A stretch of 6,053 bases of DNA, taken from Rhodospirillales bacterium. GTDB lineage: Bacteria; Pseudomonadota; Alphaproteobacteria; Rhodospirillales; JAOUPW01. The stretch lies in the NCBI GenBank assembly GCA_029879665.1, contig JAOUPW010000140.1:1-6053 (forward strand), read 5' to 3'. Positions 1 through 5,835 of the stretch are shown in pieces (position 1 is the first letter of the stretch; the number at the start of each line of letters is the position of its first letter). The notes under the pieces are model-generated. The model was not told the origin of the DNA, made no database searches, and worked only from the letters and a program-made list of their open reading frames with translations. The position numbers were made by a program, and so were the translations under genes.

Positions 1-412
1 AGGCGTTAATCTCTTCCCCCTCGCAATTTTGCGTTCCAATTTCCCAAGGGTCCACCACCATGATCCGCCGCCCATATTGCTCGGCTATGGGCCCTAGAAT
101 TGATGTCGTCTCACCTTTGAAAGCACCAATTTCTATAAAATCGCCAGGGTAGTGATTTGCGCAGAAGTCCGCGATTTCGGAAAGTCGCCTCCTTTGGTGC
201 GTGGCCCCACGGAGAAATTTTAACGTATTTTCGGAAAGTTCCTCGGTCTCGCCCATTTCACGAAGAATTTCACGGACACGTAGCGGAATGTCCTGTTCAT
301 CGTTATTAGATATCCGCGCGACACGAGCCAGAACGCCGGGGTGGCGTGTGGCCATCCAATGACTGAATCGATGATAGCGATAAAATGGATTAATTGACTT
401 TAGTGAAATCAT
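1..412 (-). CDS. SAM-dependent methyltransferase, class I fold (N-terminal 137 residues, cut by window edge)
   Basis: Reading the minus strand from the ATG at 412 gives 137 uninterrupted codons running off the left edge. An in-frame TAA lies about 12 codons upstream of that ATG, which bounds the gene. Residues 92-100 read FIEIGAFKG, a good match to the SAM-binding loop (motif I, E/DxGxxxG) of Rossmann-fold methyltransferases. Residues 118-121 read MVVD, with the acid D121 that usually contacts the ribose hydroxyls of SAM, followed by PWE, as in TylF/Methyltransf_24-like enzymes. Residues 1-90 form a helical lead-in rich in Arg and His. The acceptor substrate cannot be read because the C-terminal part lies outside the window. 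There is no convincing Shine-Dalgarno before the ATG, so the start is provisional. The gene is AT-richer than its neighbour yaiI, which may mean transfer. The methyltransferase call is firm; the subfamily is inference. Confidence 0.8.
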   Translation of the reverse strand, partial: MISLKSINPFYRYHRFSHWMATRHPGVLARVARISNNDEQDIPLRVREILREMGETEELSENTLKFLRGATHQRRRLSEIADFCANHYPGDFIEIGAFKGETTSILGPIAEQYGRRIMVVDPWEIGTQNCEGEEINA

Positions 413-489
413 CAGAAAGTACCGGATCAAAAACTGAGGAATAGCTTATTGGATATTCAAGACGACATAAACAAATTTTATAGGCGAGA

Positions 490-505
490 CCGTTGACGTC
501 ACCGG
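490..505. promoter_or_regulatory. 16-base near-perfect inverted repeat around TGACGTCA
   Basis: The sequence CCG-T-TGACGTCA-C-CGG pairs in 7 of 8 positions about its centre, with no loop, so it looks more like a protein-binding site than an RNA hairpin. It lies between the end of yaiI and the start of the methyltransferase gene. On the minus strand, a TATAAA (482 to 477) lies just downstream and could be a -10 element for the methyltransferase, but no good -35 is visible. The site also coincides with the change from AT-rich to GC-rich DNA. No function can be assigned. Confidence 0.3.
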
Positions 506-549
506 CCACCTGGGCGTCGGGCCATGCTTGTGGGCGGGTGGCGTGAGGG

Positions 550-1014
550 TTATCTTGGTGTAGCCAACTGGCGCTTTGCCGCCTGCACGGTGGTTTCCAG
601 GCGGTTGAGAAATTCCGAGCGGTCGGACTTGCTAAACGGTTTGGGGCCGCCGGTGACCTCGCCGCGTTCGCGCAGACTTTGCATCAGTTCGCGGTTGGCC
701 AGCGCCATGCCGATGCCGTTTTCCGTAAACGGCTCTCCGTTGGGTTTGAGGGCGAGCGCGCCCTGCTCCAGGCACCGTGCGGCCAGGGGAATGTCGTTGG
801 TAATGCAGATGTCGGCTTTTTGAATGTGATCCGCGATCCAGTCATCGGCGGCGTCCGCCCCCTGGGCGACGATGACCAGTTCCACAAGTGGGTCCGGGCT
901 GGGGCGAATACCGCCATCGCTGACCAGATAGGTTTTCAGACCATGACGGGCAGCGACGCCTAGGGTTTCTTCCTTGACCGGACAGGCGTCCGCGTCGATG
1001 TAAATTTCTACCAT
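550..1014 (-). CDS. yaiI: YaiI/YqxD family protein (DUF188, UPF0178)
   Basis: This complete 154-residue protein has the expected length for the family. Hallmarks in order are DADACPVK at residues 7-14, a GADAADDWI segment at 52-60, ITNDIPLA at 71-78, and the C-terminal GGPKPFSKSDR segment at 122-132. DUF188 is known as a PIN/NYN-like fold with conserved acidic residues (here D7, D9, D74). By fold it would be a metal-dependent nuclease or RNA-binding protein, but its cellular role is not established. The ATG at 1014 is preceded by TTAGGG with about 6 bases of spacing, a plausible ribosome site. The gene sits alone: both neighbours are separated by more than 130 bases. Its GC-rich codon use contrasts with the genes on either side. 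Family assignment is very secure; biochemical function is not known. Confidence 0.95.
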   Translation of the reverse strand: MVEIYIDADACPVKEETLGVAARHGLKTYLVSDGGIRPSPDPLVELVIVAQGADAADDWIADHIQKADICITNDIPLAARCLEQGALALKPNGEPFTENGIGMALANRELMQSLRERGEVTGGPKPFSKSDRSEFLNRLETTVQAAKRQLATPR

Positions 1015-1036
1015 AAAAGCCCTAACGATTATTCAG

Positions 1037-1055
1037 CCGGAATTTTCCGGAAAAT
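1037..1055. promoter_or_regulatory. Overlapping palindromes upstream of yaiI
   Basis: Bases 1042-1055 (attttccggaaaat) are a perfect 14-base palindrome. Overlapping it, CCGGAA at 1037-1042 and TTCCGG at 1045-1050 form a second inverted pair with 2 bases between arms, so CCGG recurs at a 10-base interval, about one helical turn. The site lies 23-41 bases upstream of the yaiI ATG, where a repressor or activator could act on its promoter. An AATAAT that could be the -10 on the minus strand lies just downstream. The palindrome is seen directly; the operator role is inference. Confidence 0.35.
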
Positions 1056-1193
1056 CCCTAAATCCCGGGTGAGGGTATCCAAATCCCTCCGCCAATGGAA
1101 TAGTTCCTGCTCCGTTGCCGTTCAATCAGCCAATGTTTTCTTTCTGTAATCAGGTCGCTTCATCTCGTATCCGGGGTACGGTCAAAGGTGAGA

Positions 1194-1313
1194 ATGGCGG
1201 TGTTGCCGGGAAGGATGGCGGCGAAGGATGGGAAGCTAGTCATACTGTTTGATATCCGCGCCTGTTCGCGTCCGTGGGGATCTGCTGGAAATAAGGGGAA
1301 TCGGAAGAATTAA
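1194..1313 (+). CDS. Possible 39-residue small ORF, unrecognised
   Basis: An ATG at 1194 is preceded by AAAGGTGAGA, a fair Shine-Dalgarno about 5 bases away, and opens 39 codons before TAA. The peptide is basic (several Lys and Arg) with a short hydrophobic centre, KLVILFDI (residues 14-21). There is no recognised domain. The upstream promoter candidate, TTCAAT at 1121 and TGTAAT at 1145 with 18 bases between, is weak. A 50-codon open frame on the opposite strand (1160-1309) covers nearly the same bases, so chance openness of GC-richer DNA is a serious alternative. Confidence 0.15.
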   Translation: MAVLPGRMAAKDGKLVILFDIRACSRPWGSAGNKGNRKN

Positions 1314-1325
1314 AAGTTAATTTTA

Positions 1326-1337
1326 GAAAATATTTTC
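1326..1337. repeat. 12-base AT-rich palindrome gaaaatattttc
   Basis: This is a perfect palindrome within the most AT-rich part of the gap, about 240 bases before the 661-residue gene. Flanking bases are also A/T, so it could be a binding site for a nucleoid or regulatory protein. Short A/T palindromes also arise easily by chance in such DNA. Confidence 0.25.
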
Positions 1338-1535
1338 AATTGTGATTATCGTCACGGAAAAGGGTTCCCCGAAATCGTATGATCATCGAATGCCCAGAAT
1401 GACTGGCAATATAACGAGCGGGTTCCGGGTAAAAAAACAAGTTTGCAATGCGCTCTGGAGGCAGGGAACCGTCAGAGCAGGGTGCCATGTCCCTTGCAGC
1501 ATTCGTGCAGGCGCGCACAGGTGATTGAAAAAGTT

Positions 1536-1568
1536 AATTATAATTCACGGTATCACGCAATAAGGAAG
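1536..1568 (+). promoter_or_regulatory. -10 element and ribosome binding site of the 661-residue gene
   Basis: A perfect TATAAT occupies 1539-1544 and lies within a 10-base palindrome AATTATAATT (1536-1545). It is 31 bases upstream of the ATG at 1576. No acceptable -35 lies 16-18 bases before it (cacagg at 1516), so the promoter may depend on an activator or the match may be by chance. AAGGAAG at 1562-1568 is a clear Shine-Dalgarno 7-9 bases before the ATG, and it decides the start at 1576 over the in-frame ATG at 1615, which has none. Confidence 0.4.
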
Positions 1569-1575
1569 AAAGACG

Positions 1576-3561
1576 ATGGTCGCAAAATTATTTTCAATAG
1601 GACCGTTTATTAGCATGGATCTGCACGATAACCCAGGTCCGGTCCAGTTTAAGGATATGACGGAGTTTCTTGATTGGCTGTCCGCTGATCTGGAAAATTG
1701 GGACAAGGTCGGTCGGAAACTTTCTTCCAGCTTGAGTCAAAGCCTATATAGGTTGGTTCAGATGGCTTTGAAGGTACAGCACGAAAAAATGACCTCGGTA
1801 TCTGAAGATATAAATCCGGTCGATGATTTCTCCCGGGCGGAACGAATTTTGCGGTCCTATGCGGAACATGAAATCATTCATTCAGAGACCATCTTGGGAA
1901 GGCGGATTCGCACCCTGATCGATGAAAATAATCATGACGAGGCGGCATATCTGATTTTGGGATTATTCCTCAATGAAATTCCCTCGCCTCTCCAAGATCG
2001 AGAAGATTCTGATATTGCACACCACCTATATATCGCTTCCGAAACGATGCAAGACTGGAATGGCGATCATATTGGAATTGTTGAACAAGAGGAATCTGAG
2101 GCAGAAGAAGAAGCTCCGGATGTGGGCGAAAATGTGCGTTCGTTAGAGAACGATTCGTCGATTCTTGAAAAAGTAAACAGAGAAATCGAAGAATTCCGAA
2201 AAGATCTGGATGCTGAGATTTCAACGGTGTCTCAACACTACGGCAATGAAATTAGAAATCTCGCAACGGAAATAAATAAACAAATTAGGGAAGCGCGGGA
2301 AACGCTGGACGATCTCACCACCAAGGGGGCAACGGCGGCGGCTTCGGCGGCATCCATTGCGGCAAAAGCCGGAGAAACCGAATTCGCAAGTTTCCGCAAG
2401 GATGTGTCGTCTCTGCGCGCGCAGCTTGAATCCGAACTGAAAGTCTGCGGTCAGATTATTCGGGACGAGACGGAAAGCTCTGTGAAGGATATCCAGGTTC
2501 AGTTTTCTGAAATGCGCAAGAATTTCGAGAACCTTGTTCAGCATGGAGAAGAGAAAACCAAAGATCGCGCCCGGAAAAGTCTTCAGGACATGCAGGGAGA
2601 GATCAATAAGGTTGGCGCGGAATTCGAAAGTTTCCGCAAGGATATGGCGTCCTTGCGCGCGCAGCTTGAATCCGAACTGAAAGTCTCCGGTCAGATTATT
2701 CGGGACCAGACGGAAAGCTCAGTGAAGGATATCCAGTCGCAATTTTCCGAAATGCGCAAGAATTTCGAAATCCTTGTTCAACATGGAGAAGAGAGCGCCA
2801 AAGATCGCGTCCGTCAAAGCCTTCAGGATATGCAGGAGCGGATCAATAAAACCGGAAATGATCTAGCCGAGGATTTTCGACAATCCATGGAAACGCGTAT
2901 CGAATCGCTATCGGCGAAAATGAAAAGCGATTTACTCAAAATCGAAAATATCAATCAAAATATTTCCGACAAGAGTGCTAAAATAGATATTGAATTCGAT
3001 TCTGCGATTAGTTTGATCCAGAAAGAACGCGAAGAGGCACTTGAGGAAATTGCAGCAAAGACATCCGATACCGGCGAAGCATTTACCTTGAACGCCAAAA
3101 TGCTGGAGGATGCCTATCGGGAAAGCTTGAAAAATATCTCCGCTGCGGCGGAAAGTCGCGCCGAGGCCGCTCCCTCTACGGCTTTCTGGCGCCACAAGCA
3201 AAAAAGTCACCAGAATGTAGCTGTGGGCTCTGGGATGGCATTCATCGGGATTTTGGTTCTTGCGGCCGTATTCGTCAATTTGTATGCAGTCGATATCCTT
3301 TCATTCGCAAGCGCAATGAATACGATGGAGGCGGGGGCGGGAAATTCATTGATTGGATTGGCGTCGCTAACGATTCCCGCGATTGTCGTTATCTGGGCAT
3401 TGGGCCAGATTTCCCGGGTTTTCATCTGGAATATGAAGCAAAGTTCGGATGCCGGTCGTAAGGTAGCGATGATTGAGACCTTCATTGCCCTGGAAAGGGA
3501 CGGTAAGCTTGATAACCGTACGGACCGTTCTCTGATGATGCAGGCAATGTTCCACCAATAA
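1576..3561 (+). CDS. Uncharacterised 661-residue coiled-coil protein with two C-terminal membrane segments
   Basis: No characterised family is recognised with certainty. Residues 1-165 look globular, with a W-rich stretch FLDWLSADLENW at 31-42. Residues 170-182 form a very acidic linker. Residues about 190-515 are charged, low in Pro and predicted to form a long coiled coil, interrupted by an Ala-rich patch at 252-266. Inside it, residues 269-348 and 349-428 are a tandem repeat, identical at 65 of 80 positions. Two hydrophobic segments, about 549-572 and 591-612, are separated by a short loop. Basic residues on the outer flanks of both suggest that the N- and C-termini are cytoplasmic. The last 38 residues (SDAGRKVAM, then IALERD, then LMMQAMFHQ) recall the tail of DUF6161-type proteins; that resemblance is from memory and unverified. 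There is no signal peptide. The gene is AT-richer than its downstream neighbours (76 G/C in three sampled 60-base lines, 180 bases) and stands alone, consistent with acquisition. A membrane-anchored sensor or tether, perhaps in defence, is speculation. Confidence 0.9.
   Translation: MVAKLFSIGPFISMDLHDNPGPVQFKDMTEFLDWLSADLENWDKVGRKLSSSLSQSLYRLVQMALKVQHEKMTSVSEDINPVDDFSRAERILRSYAEHEIIHSETILGRRIRTLIDENNHDEAAYLILGLFLNEIPSPLQDREDSDIAHHLYIASETMQDWNGDHIGIVEQEESEAEEEAPDVGENVRSLENDSSILEKVNREIEEFRKDLDAEISTVSQHYGNEIRNLATEINKQIREARETLDDLTTKGATAAASAASIAAKAGETEFASFRKDVSSLRAQLESELKVCGQIIRDETESSVKDIQVQFSEMRKNFENLVQHGEEKTKDRARKSLQDMQGEINKVGAEFESFRKDMASLRAQLESELKVSGQIIRDQTESSVKDIQSQFSEMRKNFEILVQHGEESAKDRVRQSLQDMQERINKTGNDLAEDFRQSMETRIESLSAKMKSDLLKIENINQNISDKSAKIDIEFDSAISLIQKEREEALEEIAAKTSDTGEAFTLNAKMLEDAYRESLKNISAAAESRAEAAPSTAFWRHKQKSHQNVAVGSGMAFIGILVLAAVFVNLYAVDILSFASAMNTMEAGAGNSLIGLASLTIPAIVVIWALGQISRVFIWNMKQSSDAGRKVAMIETFIALERDGKLDNRTDRSLMMQAMFHQ
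2380..2859 (+). repeat. Two tandem 240-bp in-frame direct repeats
   Basis: Units 2380-2619 and 2620-2859 abut exactly with a period of 240 bases (80 codons). By hand alignment they differ at 36 of 240 bases (about 85% identity) and at 15 of 80 residues. The differences concentrate in the last third of the unit; bases 2408-2440 and 2648-2680 are nearly identical. This marks a recent in-frame duplication that lengthens the coiled coil of the 661-residue protein. Confidence 0.95.
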
Positions 3562-3582
3562 AAAAAGCTGCACCTCCTTCCC

Positions 3583-4272
3583 TCACGATTCCCGCATATC
3601 CCGGGCCGTGGTGCCGGTGCTGGTGTTCTCCGCGTACTTGAGCCAGTTTTTGATATAAACCTCGTCGGACTTGCCGGCGGCTTTTGCCGAAGCACGCTCC
3701 TTCATGCGTGCTCGCCATTCCTTCAGGTTCACGAATTCATCGGGAATGGCGATACCGCGGTAATGTTCAAGGGCCGAAAAACGGTCCAGGTGGGGAAAAA
3801 CCGTCAGATCGACCAAGGTCAAATCTTTACCCATCCAGTAAGGGCCGCCGTCCGATTTGCGAAAGCCTTCCATTTCCATGAACGTCAGCGCTTCTTCGAT
3901 TTTGCGCGTATGAAGCTCCCGGCCGTTTTTATCCTGGGCCAGCAGAACTTTATAAATGTGCGGCACGAAGCGCACGTTGGCAAAATCGATCCAGGTTCGG
4001 GCCCGGGCGCGTCCAGCCGGATCCGCCGGGAGCAGGGGCCGGTCAGGGAAAGCCTCTTCCAGGTATTCGTTGATGACAGCGGATTCATAAATTACATGGC
4101 CGTTATGACGGATTACCGGAACTTTTCCATACGGCGAGATTTCGAGAAACCAATCCGGTTTGTCGTTGAGGTCAATTTCCGTCAGGGAAAACGCCAGCTC
4201 CTTTTCCAGGAGTGCCATGCGTGTGCGCTGGGCGAACGGGCAAGTGTGGGAGCTGATGATTTCTATGGTCAT
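3583..4272 (-). CDS. Glutathione S-transferase family protein
   Basis: The 229-residue product has the usual two-domain GST layout. The N-terminal thioredoxin-like domain (about 1-80) begins with SHTCPFAQR at 8-16. Its C11 occupies the position of the catalytic Cys of omega/beta-like and related GSTs, pointing to thiol transfer or deglutathionylation rather than classical conjugation. The cis-proline loop KVPVI is at 50-54 (P52), and ESAVI at 63-67 supplies the E-S pair that binds the gamma-glutamyl part of glutathione. The helical C-terminal domain (about 88-210) contains LTLVDLTVFP at 151-160, with the N-capping Asp D155. The last 15 or so residues look like a disordered tail. The ATG at 4272 has AGGA 8 bases upstream. 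The gene ends 21 bases from the 661-residue gene on the opposite strand and is divergent from the SDR gene. Fold and family are secure; the substrate is not known. Confidence 0.93.
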   Translation of the reverse strand: MTIEIISSHTCPFAQRTRMALLEKELAFSLTEIDLNDKPDWFLEISPYGKVPVIRHNGHVIYESAVINEYLEEAFPDRPLLPADPAGRARARTWIDFANVRFVPHIYKVLLAQDKNGRELHTRKIEEALTFMEMEGFRKSDGGPYWMGKDLTLVDLTVFPHLDRFSALEHYRGIAIPDEFVNLKEWRARMKERASAKAAGKSDEVYIKNWLKYAENTSTGTTARDMRES

Positions 4273-4357
4273 GGGAGGGGTCCTAATATTTCGAGATCCC
4301 CGAGACTACCCCAAGCCCGAGGGTATGGGAACCATCCACATTTTCAAGCCTTTCCGC

Positions 4358-4388
4358 CATGTACATGATAATACCAATGCGTTAAAAT
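4358..4388 (+). promoter_or_regulatory. Candidate SDR promoter overlapped by palindrome CATGTACATG
   Basis: TGTACA (4360-4365, 4 of 6 matches to a sigma-70 -35) and TAAAAT (4383-4388, 5 of 6 to a -10) are separated by 17 bases and lie 38 bases upstream of the SDR ATG. The perfect 10-base palindrome CATGTACATG (4358-4367) covers the -35, a position typical of a repressor operator. The region is shared with the divergent GST gene, so one regulator could affect both. All of this is inference from sequence matches. Confidence 0.35.
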
Positions 4389-4425
4389 CTTCCTGGTGGA
4401 AGTTTTAGAATGGAGTTTTACGGCC

Positions 4426-5163
4426 ATGGAACTTTTCGACAAGGTCGTCGTCGTCACCGAAGCCGCTTCCGGCATCGGGTACGAAGCCGCAAAACTGCTC
4501 TGTCACGCGGGCGCTTCCGTTTACATCACCGATCGCAGTGTGACCCTGGGAAGGGATGCGGTTGAACAGTTTCGCGCCGAAAACAGCAGCCTGCAGGACA
4601 TTAAGTTCGTGGCCATGGATGTGGACGATGCGGAGTCGGTGGCCCGCGCGGCAGAGGAAATTCACAACGACGTCAAATGCATCGACATTCTGATCAATTC
4701 GGCGGGCTGGGAACGGGAAGACCTGACCGACGACACTGCGGCGGTTCTGAGCGGTGCCGCTCCGCACCTCAGATGCGAAGGGCCGGTAAATGTAGCGCGC
4801 GCCTTTCTTGCGCCGATGGTCGAACGTGGCGAAGGCCGGATCGTAAATGTCGCCTGCGATGGCTGCCTCAGCCCGAGTCCACGCGTTCCCGACTTGTGCC
4901 TGGGCTGCGACCGCGTACGTCTGTTCACCCGGGAATTGTCCGGCGAACTGGCAGGTCAAGGAGTCAACGTCAATTGCCTGTGTCTGGGTCCGGAAGGTAG
5001 CATCGAAGATGAGCGCAATGCGGGCGCCAAGGGAAACCCGGCGGCCAATTCCCCGGATCCGGAAGCTATCCGCGAGGCGATTTTATTTTTCGCCAGCCCT
5101 GCATCGGGCCATATCACCGGGCAGATGATGCGCCTCAACAGCGACCGCACCGAAGCCGCCTGA
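4426..5163 (+). CDS. SDR-fold protein with all catalytic residues replaced (probable pseudoenzyme)
   Basis: The ATG at 4426 has GGAG at 4412-4415, 10 bases upstream, and begins at the usual SDR N-terminus (MELFDKVVVVTEA). An in-frame GTG at 4396 would add 10 residues but has no ribosome site. The 245 residues match the classical SDR length. The cofactor motif TGxxxGIG reads T11-E-A-A-S-G-I-G18, with the first Gly replaced by Glu. D67 (MDVDD) and NSAG at 91-94 are kept. Aligned on the surrounding pattern, the tetrad Asn is R116, Ser is C144, Tyr is L157 and Lys is C161, and the usual PG after strand 6 is LG. C144-D-G-C147 and C158-L-G-C161 form two CxxC pairs. The frame is intact, so this is not an obvious frameshift or decay. 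It is divergent from the GST and convergent with TetR. A conventional oxidoreductase activity is unlikely; a structural, regulatory or metal/redox role is possible. Confidence 0.88.
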   Translation: MELFDKVVVVTEAASGIGYEAAKLLCHAGASVYITDRSVTLGRDAVEQFRAENSSLQDIKFVAMDVDDAESVARAAEEIHNDVKCIDILINSAGWEREDLTDDTAAVLSGAAPHLRCEGPVNVARAFLAPMVERGEGRIVNVACDGCLSPSPRVPDLCLGCDRVRLFTRELSGELAGQGVNVNCLCLGPEGSIEDERNAGAKGNPAANSPDPEAIREAILFFASPASGHITGQMMRLNSDRTEAA

Positions 5164-5169
5164 CAAAAA

Positions 5170-5835
5170 TTACGGAACTTTCCGCCCTAGATCCGTTAGC
5201 AGGGCGTGGAGGAAAAAGTCGAGGCCCTCGGAGATGTAGCTCTCAAGGTCGGTACGCTTGACGAAATGCCAGTGCTTCAATGCCCAGGCATGGGCGTACA
5301 TAACTACCTGATAGGTCGCAAGATCGATATCCACGGGACGGAACAGGCCCTCGTCAATGCAGTCCTGGATGCAGCCACCGATCAACCGGTTGGTTTTTTG
5401 CTCCGCGTCCTTGATGAAGCGTTGCCGCTCCGGTGGCAGGGAATAAGTGGAACGGTAGGCGAGCAAGGTGGCTTCGCGGCGTGCATCCACCACCCGGCAA
5501 TAGGCAGCAAAGGTGGCACGGCAACGTTGCAGCGGTCCTTCAGCTCCTTCCAAGGCGGCGGGAATTTCCGTGGCGTAGGATTCAAGCACATCGAGGATCG
5601 ACAGCAGCAGCAAATCTTCCTTGTCGCGCACGTACTGATAGACCAGCCCGGTGCTGATGCCGGCTTCTCGGGCCACTTCCTGCACCGTAGTGCGCTCGTA
5701 ACCTTGTTCCGCGAATAACCGAACTGCACCGGCGACGATCTTGGCGCGGCGTTCCTTTACCAAACCGGCATCGGCGGTTCGGCTCATGCCTTTGAGAATT
5801 TGACTGGTATCGCTGGGCATGGGGGTTCCCCTCAT
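5170..5835 (-). CDS. TetR/AcrR family transcriptional regulator
   Basis: The 221-residue protein has the TetR DNA-binding region at about 28-76: a first helix IVAGAVRLFAEQGYERTT (33-50), then the helix-turn-helix VQEVAREAGISTGLVYQYV (51-69), followed by the conserved DKEDLL. Residues 80-221 form the helical ligand and dimer domain, with an aromatic stretch AWALKHWHF at 183-191. The start at 5835 overlaps the stop of the upstream crotonase gene as ATGA, suggesting translational coupling. An alternative ATG at 5820 is preceded by AGGGGA with 6 bases of spacing and may be the real start (216 residues). Co-transcription with an enoyl-CoA hydratase-like gene points to regulation of acyl-CoA or fatty acid catabolism, with a CoA thioester as possible effector; that is inference. 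The stop lies 6 bases from the SDR stop on the opposite strand, leaving no room for a terminator. Confidence 0.95.
   Translation of the reverse strand: MRGTPMPSDTSQILKGMSRTADAGLVKERRAKIVAGAVRLFAEQGYERTTVQEVAREAGISTGLVYQYVRDKEDLLLLSILDVLESYATEIPAALEGAEGPLQRCRATFAAYCRVVDARREATLLAYRSTYSLPPERQRFIKDAEQKTNRLIGGCIQDCIDEGLFRPVDIDLATYQVVMYAHAWALKHWHFVKRTDLESYISEGLDFFLHALLTDLGRKVP

Larger units (their letters stand above)
1015..1575. other. Intergenic region between yaiI and the 661-residue gene
   Basis: These 561 bases separate two divergent genes and should hold both promoters. The yaiI side carries CCGGAA-type inverted repeats. The middle, about 1160-1310, is GC-richer and open in both directions for 40-50 codons, but no family is recognised there. 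Bases 1311-1345 and 1521-1545 are strongly AT-rich; bases 1301-1360 hold 15 G/C in 60. Two 60-codon ORFs that overlap on opposite strands around 1336-1524 have no ribosome site and no recognisable sequence. I looked for tRNA-like T-loop sequence and rho-independent hairpins and saw none. Confidence 0.6.

Noticed and set aside
1160..1309. Open frame on the minus strand ending in TFDRTPDTR and stop, resembling a gene's C-terminal end
   Set aside because: It is only about 49 codons with no start or family match, and it is bounded by an upstream in-frame TAA. It could be a gene remnant but cannot be told from chance.
1336..1524. Two 60-codon open frames overlapping on opposite strands
   Set aside because: Neither has a Shine-Dalgarno or a recognisable sequence, and they overlap each other almost completely.
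1525..1544. TTGAAA followed by TATAAT as a complete sigma-70 promoter
   Set aside because: Only 8 bases separate the two boxes, far below the 16-18 required.
2380..2859. Repeat units as a CRISPR or mobile-element signature
   Set aside because: There are only two adjoining 240-bp copies, in frame with coding sequence, with no spacers and no terminal inverted repeats.
3559..3600. Rho-independent terminator between the 661-residue gene and the GST gene
   Set aside because: There is a run of seven A (seven T on the minus strand) but no G/C-rich hairpin directly before it in either direction.
3763..4368. 201-codon open frame on the plus strand opposite the GST gene
   Set aside because: It is a shadow of the GST frame, with low-quality protein composition and no ribosome site; the GST motifs on the minus strand are clear.
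4840..4930. Frameshift in the SDR gene as the explanation for the missing Tyr and Lys
   Set aside because: Other frames across this stretch give no Y-x-x-x-K, and the same frame matches SDR features both before (GRIVN) and after (LFTREL, GELA, VNVN), so a simple frameshift does not restore the motif.
4405..4959. 184-codon open frame on the minus strand opposite the SDR gene
   Set aside because: It mirrors the SDR coding frame in GC-rich DNA and has no recognisable family, whereas the plus strand shows SDR motifs throughout.
5206..5718. 170-codon open frame on the plus strand opposite the TetR gene
   Set aside because: It is antisense to a clear TetR helix-turn-helix and has no recognisable domain.
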